The notes below the pieces were generated by a model, which did no database searches, was not told the DNA's origin, and was given only the letters and a program-made list of their open reading frames with translations. This document shows, one piece after another, positions 28,776 through 37,596 of a stretch of DNA of 55,555 nt (position 1 is the stretch's first letter; every line of letters starts with the position of its first letter). The position numbers and the translations under genes are program-made. Source of the DNA: Cupriavidus laharis. GTDB taxonomy: Bacteria > Pseudomonadota > Gammaproteobacteria > Burkholderiales > Burkholderiaceae. The stretch spans positions 1 through 55,555 of the forward strand of contig NZ_CAJZAI010000023.1 in assembly GCF_914271435.1 (NCBI RefSeq), in the 5' to 3' direction.

Positions 28776-28940
28776 ATGCTGCAATATGCACTCGTCTTTT
28801 TCGTTATCGCGCTGATTGCCGCGGTCTTCGGCTTTGGCGGTATTGCTGCCGGCGCCGTGGAGATCGCCAAGATCCTGTTCTTCATCTTCCTGATCGTGGC
28901 CCTGGTCACCGCCGTGATGGGCTTGATTCGCAGGCGCTGA
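28776..28940 (+). CDS. DUF1328 small membrane protein (YtjA-like)
   Basis: A 54-residue protein with two membrane helices and a basic end (LIRRR). The sequence LQYALVFFVIALIAAVFGFGG is typical of DUF1328/YtjA proteins, often seen near stress-type envelope proteins. GGGAG precedes the ATG. It pairs with the DUF883 gene 51 bases downstream. Function unknown. Confidence 0.85.
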   Translation: MLQYALVFFVIALIAAVFGFGGIAAGAVEIAKILFFIFLIVALVTAVMGLIRRR

Positions 28941-28991
28941 CGCGGACACGCGAATGCCTTGTGCCAACAGTGATCCCGAAGAGGAGGCCCC

Positions 28992-29408
28992 ATGCTGACG
29001 CAGAACCCGAAAGTCCGGAAGGAAATCGCCCACCTTGCCGACAGTGCCGACAGCACCATTCGCCGGATCCGGCACGCCGCGCGCGACACACGCGAAGCGG
29101 CAGGCCCTGTTTCCGACGAGGTGAAGGCGCTGATCAGCCAGTTGCAGCAGACCATCGAGGTGCTGGCGAGCGAAGGATCGGAGCAGAGCCTGAACGCCGG
29201 GCGCCGGTTGCGTGAGCGGGCCGGCGAATTGACGGACCGCCTGCGCGCGCAGGCCGGGGATAGTGTGTCCCAGGTGCGGGAGCGCATGGACGGTGCGGTG
29301 GTGCATGCGCAGCAGCGGGTCGCCGAGTCCCCGCTCAAGGCGGTCGGGCTGGCCGCGGCGATCGGTGCGCTGATCGGGCTGATGCTGGCCACCCGTCACC
29401 GGGAGTAG
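28992..29408 (+). CDS. DUF883 family protein (YqjD/ElaB-like)
   Basis: A 138-residue protein, mostly charged helix, with a C-terminal membrane helix (AVGLAAAIGALIGLMLA) near residues 117-133. E. coli relatives YqjD and ElaB are tail-anchored and bind stationary-phase ribosomes. AGAGGAGG precedes the ATG. It probably forms a two-gene stress unit with DUF1328. Confidence 0.83.
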   Translation: MLTQNPKVRKEIAHLADSADSTIRRIRHAARDTREAAGPVSDEVKALISQLQQTIEVLASEGSEQSLNAGRRLRERAGELTDRLRAQAGDSVSQVRERMDGAVVHAQQRVAESPLKAVGLAAAIGALIGLMLATRHRE

Positions 29409-29498
29409 CAAGCCTGTGGAGCCTGTGGCTGTGCGCGGGCAGGCGCGACGGCCGCAGCAACGTTCCCCCCTTGTCCGGATAACATCCACGATCCGGAA

Positions 29499-29533
29499 GC
29501 CCGGCCCCGCTGAGGCGGTGCCGGGCGTTTTTT
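29499..29533 (+). terminator. Rho-independent terminator after DUF883
   Basis: Outer stem GCCCGGC/GCCGGGC with inner CCGC/GCGG pairing, followed by G and six T. Confidence 0.85.
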
Positions 29534-29549
29534 GCATCCGGACGCCGTT

Positions 29550-29870
29550 TCAGACGCCCCAGAGCACATCCACCCCTTCGCGCTGCGAGGCGCGCAGCAT
29601 GTCAAGGAACGGATAGGCACGCTGCCCCAGGTGCAGTGGCTCTTCGTCGTCCTCTTCATGCTTGCCGTCATTGACGGCGGTTTCGGCAGGATGGTTGCGC
29701 TTGGCATCGCTGACGGCGGCTTCCAGCTTCTGGATCGCGCGCGGCAACTCTTCCGTGGTGATCACCCCCCGCTCTCCGAGATGCTTGCCGATGATGCCCA
29801 GTAGCGTCATGGCCAGATCCCTCATCATGATCAGGTCCTGCGCGGCATGGGATTTGAAGGTGATCAGCAT
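29550..29870 (-). CDS. DUF1840 domain protein
   Basis: A 106-residue protein beginning MLITFKSHAAQDLIMMRDLA and ending FLDMLRASQREGVDVLWGV, both blocks typical of the betaproteobacterial DUF1840 family. The acidic centre (KHEEDDEEP) is low complexity. GGAAAC lies before the ATG. Function unknown; cytoplasmic. Confidence 0.83.
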   Translation of the reverse strand: MLITFKSHAAQDLIMMRDLAMTLLGIIGKHLGERGVITTEELPRAIQKLEAAVSDAKRNHPAETAVNDGKHEEDDEEPLHLGQRAYPFLDMLRASQREGVDVLWGV

Positions 29871-29978
29871 GATGTTGTTTCCTTTCACGGACATGCGGAA
29901 CGCGGGCTCCCGGGGGCGGGAGTGGCCGCGCGGATTGTGGCTCTTGCGAGTCGCGCGCATGATGTCAGCATAGCACCT

Positions 29979-29987
29979 GATAAAATT
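29979..29987 (+). promoter_or_regulatory. Extended -10 promoter candidate for argS
   Basis: TGATAAAAT in the context GCACCTGATAAAATTCCGCG, about 157 bases before argS. The rest of the gap from 29871 to 30144 holds nothing I recognise. Confidence 0.45.
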
Positions 29988-30144
29988 CCGCGTTTCCGAA
30001 TTCCATTGCCGGTCACGCGGCGCGGCGTTCACATGCGCGCCACTTCGCGGTGTCCTGCCCGCGGCATTCTGCCGGCATTGCCGGCTGGCGCCCGGGCGCG
30101 TCGCGCCGCCTGCCAGACTACCGCCCCTCAGGGCTTCGACATCC

Positions 30145-31932
30145 ATGCTGCCTGTTCAGACCTCCAATCTTGCCGCTGCGTTCACTGATGCGGTGCGCGC
30201 GCTTGCCCCAGCCGACGCGGCCCTGCCGGCCGTGACTTTCGAGCGGCCCAAGGCCGCCGCCCACGGCGACCTGGCCTGCAACATCGCCATGCAGGTGGCG
30301 CGCGCGCTCAAGAGCAATCCGCGCGAGCTGGCCCAGCGCATCGTGGCGGTGGTCCAGGCGGACCCGCGCGCGGCCGGCCTGGTCGCAGCCATGGAGATCG
30401 CCGGCCCGGGTTTCATCAACCTGCGCCTGACGCCGGCGGCCAAGGCCGACGTGCTGCGTGCGGTGCTGAATGAAGGCAACCACTACGGCGCGCAGGAGCG
30501 CGGCGTGCACGGCCACGTGCTGGTGGAGTTCGTCTCGGCCAATCCGACCGGTCCGCTGCACGTCGGCCACGGCCGCCAGGCCGCGCTCGGCGACGCGCTG
30601 GCCAACCTGCTGTCGTGGCAGGGCTACGACGTGCACCGCGAGTTCTATTACAACGACGCCGGCGTGCAGATCCAGAACCTGGCCGTGTCGGTCCAGGCCC
30701 GTGCGCGCGGCTTCAAGCCCGGCGACGCCAACTGGCCGGAAGCCGCCTACAACGGCGACTACATCGCCGACATCGCCGCCGACTTCCTGGCCGGCAAGAC
30801 CGTGAGCGCGTCGGATGGCGAGCCGGTGACTGCGTCGGGCAACCCGGAAGACCTGGACTCGATCCGCAAGTTCGCCGTGACCTACCTGCGCAACGAGCAG
30901 GACATCGACCTGCAGGCCTTCGGCGTCAAGTTCGACCACTACTACCTGGAATCGTCGCTCTACACCGACGGCCGCGTCGAAGCCGCGGTGCAGGCGCTGG
31001 TCGCCAAGGGCAAGACCTACGAGAGCGAAGGCGCGCTGTGGCTGCGCACCACCGACGACGGCGACGACAAGGACCGGGTCATGAAGAAGACCGACGGTAC
31101 CTACACCTACTTCGTGCCGGACGTGGCCTACCACACGACCAAGTGGGAGCGCGGCTTCACCAAGGTCATCAACGTGCAGGGCAGCGATCACCACGGCACC
31201 ATCGCGCGCGTGCGCGCCGGCCTGCAGGGGCTGGACATCGGCATTCCCAAGGGCTACCCCGATTACGTGCTGCACAAGATGGTCACCGTGATGAAGAACG
31301 GCGAGGAGGTGAAGATCTCCAAGCGCGCCGGCTCCTACGTGACCGTGCGCGACCTGATCGAATGGTCCAATGGCGGCGACGAGACCATCCGCGGCTGCCT
31401 GGATGCCGGCGTGGCCGACTGGCCCGAGCACTTCACGCGCGGACGCGACGCCGTGCGCTTCTTCCTGCTGTCGCGCAAGGCCGACACCGAGTTCGTGTTC
31501 GACGTGGACCTGGCGCTCAAGCAGAACGACGAGAATCCGGTGTATTACGTGCAGTACGCCCATGCGCGCATCTGCTCGATCTTCGAGTCATGGGGCGGCG
31601 CCGACTGGGAAAGCCGCCTGGCCGAACTGGCCGGCACCGACCTGGCCGCCGTGACCGGCCCCGACGCCAGCCCGCAGGCGCTGGCGCTGGGCCAGCGCCT
31701 GGCCGAGTTCCCCGAGATGCTGGCCGCCGCCGCCGGCGAACTCGCGCCGCACGCCGTTGCGTTCTACCTGCGCGACCTGGCTGGCGACTTCCACGCCTTC
31801 TACAATGCCGACCGCGTGCTGGTGGACGACGAATCCGTCAAGCGCGCCCGCCTGGCGCTGCTGGCGGCAACGCGCCAGGTGCTGCGCAACGGCCTGGCGG
31901 TGATCGGCGTCTCGGCGCCCCGCCGCATGTAA
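30145..31932 (+). CDS. argS: Arginyl-tRNA synthetase
   Basis: Class I synthetase of 595 residues that charges tRNA-Arg. The N-terminal Add-1 domain (about 1-105) is followed by the catalytic domain with the HIGH-type motif HVGHG starting at residue 139 and the KMSKS-type motif KISKR at 390-394. The DALR anticodon domain closes the protein. Length is typical. It is followed by a SPOR protein and dsbA on the same strand. Confidence 0.96.
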   Translation: MLPVQTSNLAAAFTDAVRALAPADAALPAVTFERPKAAAHGDLACNIAMQVARALKSNPRELAQRIVAVVQADPRAAGLVAAMEIAGPGFINLRLTPAAKADVLRAVLNEGNHYGAQERGVHGHVLVEFVSANPTGPLHVGHGRQAALGDALANLLSWQGYDVHREFYYNDAGVQIQNLAVSVQARARGFKPGDANWPEAAYNGDYIADIAADFLAGKTVSASDGEPVTASGNPEDLDSIRKFAVTYLRNEQDIDLQAFGVKFDHYYLESSLYTDGRVEAAVQALVAKGKTYESEGALWLRTTDDGDDKDRVMKKTDGTYTYFVPDVAYHTTKWERGFTKVINVQGSDHHGTIARVRAGLQGLDIGIPKGYPDYVLHKMVTVMKNGEEVKISKRAGSYVTVRDLIEWSNGGDETIRGCLDAGVADWPEHFTRGRDAVRFFLLSRKADTEFVFDVDLALKQNDENPVYYVQYAHARICSIFESWGGADWESRLAELAGTDLAAVTGPDASPQALALGQRLAEFPEMLAAAAGELAPHAVAFYLRDLAGDFHAFYNADRVLVDDESVKRARLALLAATRQVLRNGLAVIGVSAPRRM

Positions 31933-32024
31933 GCCACGGCGAGCACGCAAGACCGGGCCGGCGGCCAGCGGGGCAGGGACGGGCTCCGCGATGCGGCCGG
32001 TGCCGCCGTGGGCGGCGCTGGCAC

Positions 32025-32030
32025 TATAAT
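32025..32030 (+). promoter_or_regulatory. Candidate -10 for the SPOR gene
   Basis: TATAAT in GGCACTATAATCTTCC, 25 bases before the SPOR ATG. It suggests that this gene can be transcribed apart from argS. Confidence 0.5.
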
Positions 32031-32055
32031 CTTCCGGCAACACCTAAGAGGACTT

Positions 32056-32793
32056 ATGCAACAGCAACGCAAGCGCGATGCGCGCAGTGCCCGCCGCAGC
32101 CAGCAGCGCGGTGGAACGTTCCTGGGCCTGGTGCTCGGGCTGATCGTCGGGCTGGCCATTGCCGTCGTGGTCGCCCTGTACATCACCAAGTCGCCGGCGC
32201 CGTTCCAGCAGAAGAACGCCCCGCCGCGGCCGAGCGAGCCGGGCAACGTGGTCAGCAGCCTGCCAAGCCCCACGCAATCCCAGTCCCAGCAGGAAGGCCC
32301 ATCCGATCCCAACAAGCCGCTGTGGAGCAAGACCCCGGCCAAGCCGGTCGGCCAGCCGGCGCCCGAGGCGCAGCAGCAGGCGCCGGAGAGCCGCAACGGC
32401 GAGCGGCAGCCGCCGGTGGCGGTGGCGCGCCCGGCGGAAAAGCCCGCCGAAAAGCCTGCTGAAAAGCCGGCGGAGAAGCCCCTGGCCATGAACAAGCCGG
32501 CCGAGAAGCCGGTGATCGACCCGATTGCCGAGATCGCCAAGGCTGATGCCAACAAGGTGGGCTACCTGCTGCAGGTGGGTGCATTCCGCTCCTCGGACGA
32601 CGCCGACCGCCAGAAGGCCAACCTGGCCATGCAGGGCTTCGAGGCCAAGATCACCGACCGCGATGTCAACGGCGTGAAGATGTACCGCGTCCGCATCGGG
32701 CCCTATGCCCGCATCGAGGATATGAACAAGGCGCGCGACCGGCTGCAATCGGCCGGCTTCGACGCCTCGGTGATCCGCTTCACCAAGCAGTAA
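32056..32793 (+). CDS. SPOR-domain protein (FtsN-like)
   Basis: Bitopic membrane protein of 245 residues: basic start, one helix (GTFLGLVLGLIVGLAIAVVVAL) near 24-45, a Pro/Gln-rich periplasmic linker with four tandem AEKP repeats, and a C-terminal SPOR domain (about 168-243, LLQVGAFRSSDDADRQKANLAMQG). The layout is that of FtsN, the division activator. AGAGGA precedes the ATG. The argS-SPOR-dsbA order recurs in Burkholderiales. Confidence 0.87.
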   Translation: MQQQRKRDARSARRSQQRGGTFLGLVLGLIVGLAIAVVVALYITKSPAPFQQKNAPPRPSEPGNVVSSLPSPTQSQSQQEGPSDPNKPLWSKTPAKPVGQPAPEAQQQAPESRNGERQPPVAVARPAEKPAEKPAEKPAEKPLAMNKPAEKPVIDPIAEIAKADANKVGYLLQVGAFRSSDDADRQKANLAMQGFEAKITDRDVNGVKMYRVRIGPYARIEDMNKARDRLQSAGFDASVIRFTKQ

Positions 32794-32884
32794 CGCGCTG
32801 TAACCTCCAAGGCCGGCGGCCCGCTGAACCGGATGCCGCCGCCGCTGTCATACGCTCATCGCCCAACCGGAAGGCCGTTCCAAG

Positions 32885-33520
32885 ATGAAGAAACTCGCCG
32901 CACTGATTGCCACGTTCGCCGCCGTCGGCAGCCTGCTGATGACTGCTCCCGCCCAGGCGGCGCCCGCCGAAGGCAAGGAATACCAGGTGCTGAAGGCGCC
33001 GCAGCCCGTGCCGGCCGGCAAGATCGAGGTCACCGAGTTCTTCTGGTACGGCTGCCCGCACTGCTTCGACTTCGAGCCCGAACTCGAGGCGTGGGTCAAG
33101 AAGCAGGGCAAGGACGTGGTCTTCAAGCGCGTGCCCGTGGCCTTCCGCGACGACCTGCTGCCGCACACCAAGATCTTCTATGCGCTTGAGGCCATCGGCA
33201 AGCTCGACGCCATGCATGGCAAGGTCTTCAACGCCATCCACGTCGACCGCAAGCGCATGCTGGACCCGAACGAGATCGCCGACTTCATGGCCAGGAACGG
33301 CATCGACCGCAAGGCGTTCCTGGACGCCTACAACTCGTTCTCGGTGACCACGAACGCGCAGCGTGCGAACAAGATCGCCGATGCCTACAAGATCGACGGC
33401 GTGCCGACCGTGGTGGTCCAGGGCAAGTACGTGACCTCGCCGTCCATTGCCGGCACCAAGGCCAGCGCGATCCAGGCCATGGATTACCTGGTGACCCAGG
33501 TTCGCGACAAGAAGCTCTGA
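32885..33520 (+). CDS. dsbA: Periplasmic thiol:disulfide interchange protein DsbA
   Basis: Disulfide-bond oxidase of 211 residues. The signal peptide ends near residue 26 (APAQAAPA), the CPHC active site is Cys57-Pro-His-Cys60, and the cis-Pro loop is GVPTVVV. It passes disulfides to exported proteins. A strong terminator follows its stop. Confidence 0.94.
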   Translation: MKKLAALIATFAAVGSLLMTAPAQAAPAEGKEYQVLKAPQPVPAGKIEVTEFFWYGCPHCFDFEPELEAWVKKQGKDVVFKRVPVAFRDDLLPHTKIFYALEAIGKLDAMHGKVFNAIHVDRKRMLDPNEIADFMARNGIDRKAFLDAYNSFSVTTNAQRANKIADAYKIDGVPTVVVQGKYVTSPSIAGTKASAIQAMDYLVTQVRDKKL

Positions 33521-33532
33521 TCCATGTTTCCG

Positions 33533-33564
33533 AAGGCCGGTACGCTGCCGTACCGGCCTTTTTT
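33533..33564 (+). terminator. Rho-independent terminator after dsbA
   Basis: A 12-bp perfect stem AAGGCCGGTACG/CGTACCGGCCTT with loop CTGC and a T-run. Confidence 0.9.
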
Positions 33565-33586
33565 CATTTGAGCCTCCGGTAGACCG

Positions 33587-34384
33587 ATGCGCCCCCTGAA
33601 AGTCTTCCTCACCGGCGCCTCCAGCGGCCTGGGCCAGGCGCTGGCGCGCGAGTATGCGCAGCAAGGCGCCATCCTCGGCCTGGTGGCGCGGCGGGAAGAC
33701 GCCCTGCGCGACCTTGCCCAGAGCCTGCCCAACCCTGGCGCCGCGCATATCTATGCCGCCGACGTGCGCGATGCCGATGCCATGGCACGGGCCGCGCAGG
33801 ACTTCCTGGGCCGCTTCGGCGTGCCAGACGTGGTCATCGCCAACGCCGGGGTGTCGGTTGGCACGGTCGCCAGCGAGCGCGAGGACCTGGAGGTCTTCCG
33901 CATGGTGATGGACACCAACTGGTTCGGCGTGCTCACCACCTTCCAGCCCTTCCTGGCGCCCATGCGCGACCGGGACCCCGGCGCCGGCGGCTGGCGCGGC
34001 ACGCTGGTGGGCATTGCCAGCGTGGCGGGCGTGCGCGGGTTGCCGGGTGGCGGCGCCTACAGCGCATCCAAGTCGGCGGTGATCAAGCTGCTGGAAAGCC
34101 TGCGGCTCGAACAGCAGCGACACGGCATTCGCGTGGTGACCATTGCGCCTGGTTACATCCGTACGCCGATGACCGCGCACAACCCGTATCGCATGCCGTT
34201 CCTGACGGATGCTGACGTTTTCGCGCGCAAGGCCGTGAAGGCGATCGCGGCGGGGAGCCGCTTCAAGGTGATCCCGTGGCAGATGGGCGTGGTGGCGGCG
34301 CTGATGCACGTGATGCCGCGCTGGCTCTACGACGCGCTGGCCGCAAAGGCTCCGCGCAAGCCGCGCGGCGGCGCGGGAGACTGA
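33587..34384 (+). CDS. Short-chain dehydrogenase/reductase
   Basis: NAD(P)-dependent oxidoreductase of 265 residues. The glycine-rich motif GASSGLG is at 10-16, NAG follows, and the active-site Tyr158/Lys162 are in YSASK. Substrate unknown. Its stop is 2 bases before the next start, so the pair is co-translated, although the products have no evident common task. Confidence 0.87.
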   Translation: MRPLKVFLTGASSGLGQALAREYAQQGAILGLVARREDALRDLAQSLPNPGAAHIYAADVRDADAMARAAQDFLGRFGVPDVVIANAGVSVGTVASEREDLEVFRMVMDTNWFGVLTTFQPFLAPMRDRDPGAGGWRGTLVGIASVAGVRGLPGGGAYSASKSAVIKLLESLRLEQQRHGIRVVTIAPGYIRTPMTAHNPYRMPFLTDADVFARKAVKAIAAGSRFKVIPWQMGVVAALMHVMPRWLYDALAAKAPRKPRGGAGD

Positions 34385-34386
34385 CC

Positions 34387-35214
34387 ATGTGGCGCGACGC
34401 CGTCGGCCAGCAGCACGCCGCGGCCAGCGGCGATGTCCGCATCGCCTCGCTGGTGCCGTCAGTGACCGAACTGCTGTTCGCGCTGGAACTGGGCGAGCAG
34501 ATGGTGGCACGCACCGGTTTCTGCATCCATCCGGAACCGGCGGTGCGCGCGGTGGCCAAGGTGGGTGGTACCAAGGACGTGAAGCTCGACCGCCTGCGCG
34601 AGCTCGCGCCGACGCATGTGGTGGTCAATATCGACGAGAACCGGCGCGAGACCGTGGACGAGATCCGCAGCTTCGTGCCCAACGTGATCGTCACGCATCC
34701 GTGCGCGCCGGAAGACAATTTCGAGCTGTACCGGCTGCTGGGCGGCATTTTCGGACGCCAGCCGCAGGCTGAACGCCTGTGCGCCGCGCTGCAGGCGGAA
34801 CTGGAGGCCATCCGCGCCCGCGCGTGGCCGGCACGCAAGGTGCTCTACGCGATCTGGCAGGACCCATGGATGACGGTGTCGCGCGACACCTATATCAGCC
34901 GCATGCTGGCGCTGGTGAACTGGCAGACCTGGCCGGAGGACGCGCCGCAGGCCTGCGCGGATGGCGATTGCAGCCGGCCCAACGCGGCCGGCGAACGCTA
35001 TCCGAGCTTCCGCTGGAATGACGCGCTGGTGCATGGGCTCGACGAGATACTGCTGTCCACCGAGCCCTACCGCTTCACTGAAGATCATGCCGACGTGCTG
35101 GAGCGTCAGATCGGCAAGCCGGTACGGCTCGTCGATGGCGAGATGCTGTCGTGGTACGGCAGCCGCGCGATCGAGGGTGTGCGCTATCTCGCCGCGCTCG
35201 CTGCGCGCGGCTGA
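34387..35214 (+). CDS. Cobalamin-binding (BtuF-like) helical-backbone metal receptor family protein
   Basis: A 275-residue protein with the periplasmic-binding-protein class III fold: RIASLVPSVTELLFALELG, GGTKDVKLDRLRELAPTHVVVN, and a long linking helix. It lacks a signal peptide, unlike true BtuF, so it would stay in the cytoplasm. No transporter genes are adjacent. It could bind cobalamin or another metal chelate in the cytoplasm; note the B12-dependent methionine synthase in this window. Confidence 0.78.
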   Translation: MWRDAVGQQHAAASGDVRIASLVPSVTELLFALELGEQMVARTGFCIHPEPAVRAVAKVGGTKDVKLDRLRELAPTHVVVNIDENRRETVDEIRSFVPNVIVTHPCAPEDNFELYRLLGGIFGRQPQAERLCAALQAELEAIRARAWPARKVLYAIWQDPWMTVSRDTYISRMLALVNWQTWPEDAPQACADGDCSRPNAAGERYPSFRWNDALVHGLDEILLSTEPYRFTEDHADVLERQIGKPVRLVDGEMLSWYGSRAIEGVRYLAALAARG

Positions 35215-35229
35215 GCGATTTTTCTGGCT

Positions 35230-36306
35230 TCAGGCTGCGCGGAACCGAATCACTCCATCATCCCCGATTTCCCGCACCAATTCCCCCCGGTGCCACAGCG
35301 CATGCAGGTGCGCCAGCGACTCGCCCATGGCAAACGTCATCTGGTGGATATCGAACTGGCGCTTGAAGATCACGCTGACGATGTCATGCGCGCAGCACGG
35401 CTTCTCGCGGCACGCTTCCAGTGTTTCCGCCAGGCGTTCCACGTGGTGCTCGCGCAGCTGTGCGATGCGCGTGTGCAGGTTGCGGAAGGGCCGGCCGTGC
35501 GATGGCAGGATCAGCACGTCTTCGGGAAGGTCCTGGTACTTGCCGAGCGAATCGAGATAGAGCTGCAGCGAGTTGGCCTCGGGCTCCATGTCGAACACGC
35601 TGACGTTGGTCGAGATGCGCGGCAGCACCATGTCGCCGGAGATCAGCACGTTGGTGGCGGCGTTGTACAGCGCCACATGCTCGGGCGAATGGCCGAAGCC
35701 GGTGATCACGCGCCAGCCGGCCGTGGCCGCGTCGGTGCCGATGGCGACAGTGTCGCCGTCCATCAGGCGGCGGTACTGCGTGGGCACGTCCGGCACCAGC
35801 GACGGGTAGTAGGTCTTGCGGGCGCGCAGCTTTTCCTGGCTGTCCGGGTCGGTCAGGCCGTGGCGCGCGAAGTGCTCGGCGGCCAGCTCGCCACCGGCGC
35901 TGGAGCCCGCGCCGGTGCCGCTGCCCATCACGCGCGCGCTCATATAGTCGCCCAGGCTCATCCATAGCCGCACATCGAAGCGCTTGCACAGCCAGTGCGC
36001 CAGGCCGATGTGGTCGGGGTGGCTGTGCGTGACCAGCACGCGAACCACAGGCAGGCCTTCGAGCTCGTTGGCGAAGATGGTTTCCCAGTGCGCCTTGATG
36101 GTGTCGTTGGTAATACCACAGTCGACGATGGTCCAGCCGTCCCTGCCGTCGAGCCGGTCGCGCAGCAGCCACAGGTTGATGTGGTCCAGCGCGAAGGGCA
36201 GGGGCATGCGCAGCCAGTAGACGCCGGGCGCCACTTCCTGCTTGGTGCCGGGCTCGGGCAGGGTGTCCGCGAACGGGTATTGGAGCTGGTGTTCGAGTGC
36301 GTTCAT
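35230..36306 (-). CDS. MBL-fold metallohydrolase
   Basis: Zinc hydrolase of 358 residues with the HxHxDH motif THSHPDHIG (His94, His96, Asp98, His99) and further ligands in TGFGHSPEHV. It resembles the beta-lactamase-fold thioesterase and glyoxalase-II group. It diverges from the LiuR-type regulator and shares its control region, so a role in acyl-CoA or leucine catabolism is plausible. ATG at 36306 was chosen; in-frame ATGs at 36321 and 36342 are possible. Confidence 0.85.
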   Translation of the reverse strand: MNALEHQLQYPFADTLPEPGTKQEVAPGVYWLRMPLPFALDHINLWLLRDRLDGRDGWTIVDCGITNDTIKAHWETIFANELEGLPVVRVLVTHSHPDHIGLAHWLCKRFDVRLWMSLGDYMSARVMGSGTGAGSSAGGELAAEHFARHGLTDPDSQEKLRARKTYYPSLVPDVPTQYRRLMDGDTVAIGTDAATAGWRVITGFGHSPEHVALYNAATNVLISGDMVLPRISTNVSVFDMEPEANSLQLYLDSLGKYQDLPEDVLILPSHGRPFRNLHTRIAQLREHHVERLAETLEACREKPCCAHDIVSVIFKRQFDIHQMTFAMGESLAHLHALWHRGELVREIGDDGVIRFRAA

Positions 36307-36427
36307 GAGGAGTCTCGTCATCGAAGCCCTGCGCCATGTCACGCTGGGGCAGGCGGGGCTTTCTCTTCTTTGCCGTCATGCCGGCCATGTCGATCAGGCA
36401 TGAGGACGCCGGTTGCCAGCCGCGAGT

Positions 36428-36451
36428 GTTGACGCTAACGTAAACGTCAAC
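36428..36451. promoter_or_regulatory. Imperfect LiuR-type operator palindrome
   Basis: Arms GTTGACGCTAAC and GTAAACGTCAAC form a 24-bp near-palindrome between the divergent MBL and MerR genes. It matches the perfect site at 37018-37041. Confidence 0.65.
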
Positions 36452-36526
36452 TCGTGCGACTCGTCTCCATCTTAAGCTAAAAGTTGACTTCGCAACGAAC
36501 GACCGTTCACTTTCTTTGGGCGCACC

Positions 36527-36982
36527 ATGGCAGCCACACACGTTTGCGAATCGTCCTCAGGCCCGGCCACCTATACGATCACCGACCTCGCGCGCGAGTT
36601 CGATGTCACGCCACGCGCCATCCGATTCTATGAGGACCAGGGCCTGCTGTCGCCCGAGCGTGCCGGTCCCGGCGGGCGTACGCGCGTCTACAACGGGCGC
36701 GAACGTACCCGCCTGAAGCTCACGCTGCGCGGTAAAAGGTTGGGGCTTACTCTCAATGAAATCCGCGAGATCCTTGACCTGTACGAGTCTCCGCGCGATT
36801 CCGCACCGCAGCTTGAACGCTTTCTCGATGCCCTGGCGGGACACCGTGCAGCACTTGAGCGCCAGCTTGAAGACCTGCAAGCCCAACTGGCCGAGATCGA
36901 CCAGCATGAAAAGCAGTGCAGGGCACTGCTGGACGCCCAGCGGGCGCGCGCCAATGCCCCGGCCAAACACGAAACCGCCTGA
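36527..36982 (+). CDS. liuR: MerR-family regulator, LiuR-type
   Basis: Regulator of 151 residues with the MerR helix-turn-helix (YTITDLAREFDVTPRAIRFYEDQGLL at about 17-42), the RTRVYNGRERTRL wing and a C-terminal coiled coil. There are no metal-binding cysteines in the usual effector-loop pattern. Its position before isovaleryl-CoA dehydrogenase and other leucine-catabolic genes, and the two matching palindromes, fit LiuR, the MerR-type regulator of branched-chain amino-acid catabolism known from comparative genomics. The family call is firm; the LiuR name rests on context. Confidence 0.83.
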   Translation: MAATHVCESSSGPATYTITDLAREFDVTPRAIRFYEDQGLLSPERAGPGGRTRVYNGRERTRLKLTLRGKRLGLTLNEIREILDLYESPRDSAPQLERFLDALAGHRAALERQLEDLQAQLAEIDQHEKQCRALLDAQRARANAPAKHETA

Positions 36983-37017
36983 CGCTGCACTTGCAGCGCC
37001 TCCTCGTGCCACCTCGG

Positions 37018-37041
37018 ATTGACGTTTACGTAAACGTCAAT
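37018..37041. promoter_or_regulatory. Perfect 24-bp LiuR-type operator
   Basis: Half-site ATTGACGTTTAC and its exact complement GTAAACGTCAAT. The left arm supplies TTGACG as a -35 (37019-37024), and TAGAAT at 37041-37046 is the -10, with a 16-bp spacer. The regulator would sit between the two boxes. Confidence 0.75.
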
Positions 37042-37046
37042 AGAAT
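37019..37046 (+). promoter_or_regulatory. Promoter of the thioesterase-liuA unit
   Basis: TTGACG, 16-bp spacer, TAGAAT; the spacer is filled by the LiuR-type palindrome. It lies 29 bases before the thioesterase ATG. Confidence 0.55.
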
Positions 37047-37074
37047 ACCCGGACAACCTCACCAGGGAGCCGCC

Positions 37075-37554
37075 ATGACGCAGGACCTTGATGCTGCAGC
37101 CAATCCAGCCCCGCCCGAACTGCTGTCGGCGGCCCGGGCCGACACCATTGCCGGCAGCTTTGCCCGCCAGGGACTGATGTCGACCTTTGGCGCCGCCCTG
37201 GCCCGCGTCGAGCGCGGCGAGGTGGAGATCGCCATGCCGTGGTCCGAGGGCGTGACCCAGCAGCATGGTTTCTTCCATGGCGGCGTCGTCGGTGCGCTGG
37301 CCGACAGCGCGTGCGGCTACGCGGCGCTGACCATGGTAGGCGAGGGCGAGGCGGGCCTGACCGCCGAGTACAAGATCAACCTGCTGTCCCCGGCGCAGGG
37401 CGAACGCCTGATCGCCGTGGGGCGCGTGCTCAAGCCCGGCCGCACGCTGATCGTGGCCCAGGGCGATGTCTTCGTCGAACAGCAGGGCCGCCGCAAGCTG
37501 GTGGCGACCATGCTGATGACCCTTTGCGTGGTGCGCACGCTCGAACACGTCTGA
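37075..37554 (+). CDS. PaaI-family hotdog thioesterase
   Basis: Predicted acyl-CoA thioesterase of 159 residues with the hotdog motif QHGFFHGGVVGALADSACG and the KINLLSPAQGERL strand pair. AGGGAG precedes the ATG, which stands just after the LiuR-type promoter. In a leucine-catabolic unit it may release CoA from stalled branched-chain acyl-CoA esters. Confidence 0.87.
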   Translation: MTQDLDAAANPAPPELLSAARADTIAGSFARQGLMSTFGAALARVERGEVEIAMPWSEGVTQQHGFFHGGVVGALADSACGYAALTMVGEGEAGLTAEYKINLLSPAQGERLIAVGRVLKPGRTLIVAQGDVFVEQQGRRKLVATMLMTLCVVRTLEHV

Positions 37555-37596
37555 CGTACCGCACCGCCGCCAACAAGATTCCAACAGGAGACCATC

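Noticed and set aside
32440..32490. Tandem AEKP repeat in the SPOR protein as a mobile or phase-variable element
   Set aside because: Codons vary between units and it lies in an ordinary Pro-rich linker of an FtsN-like protein.
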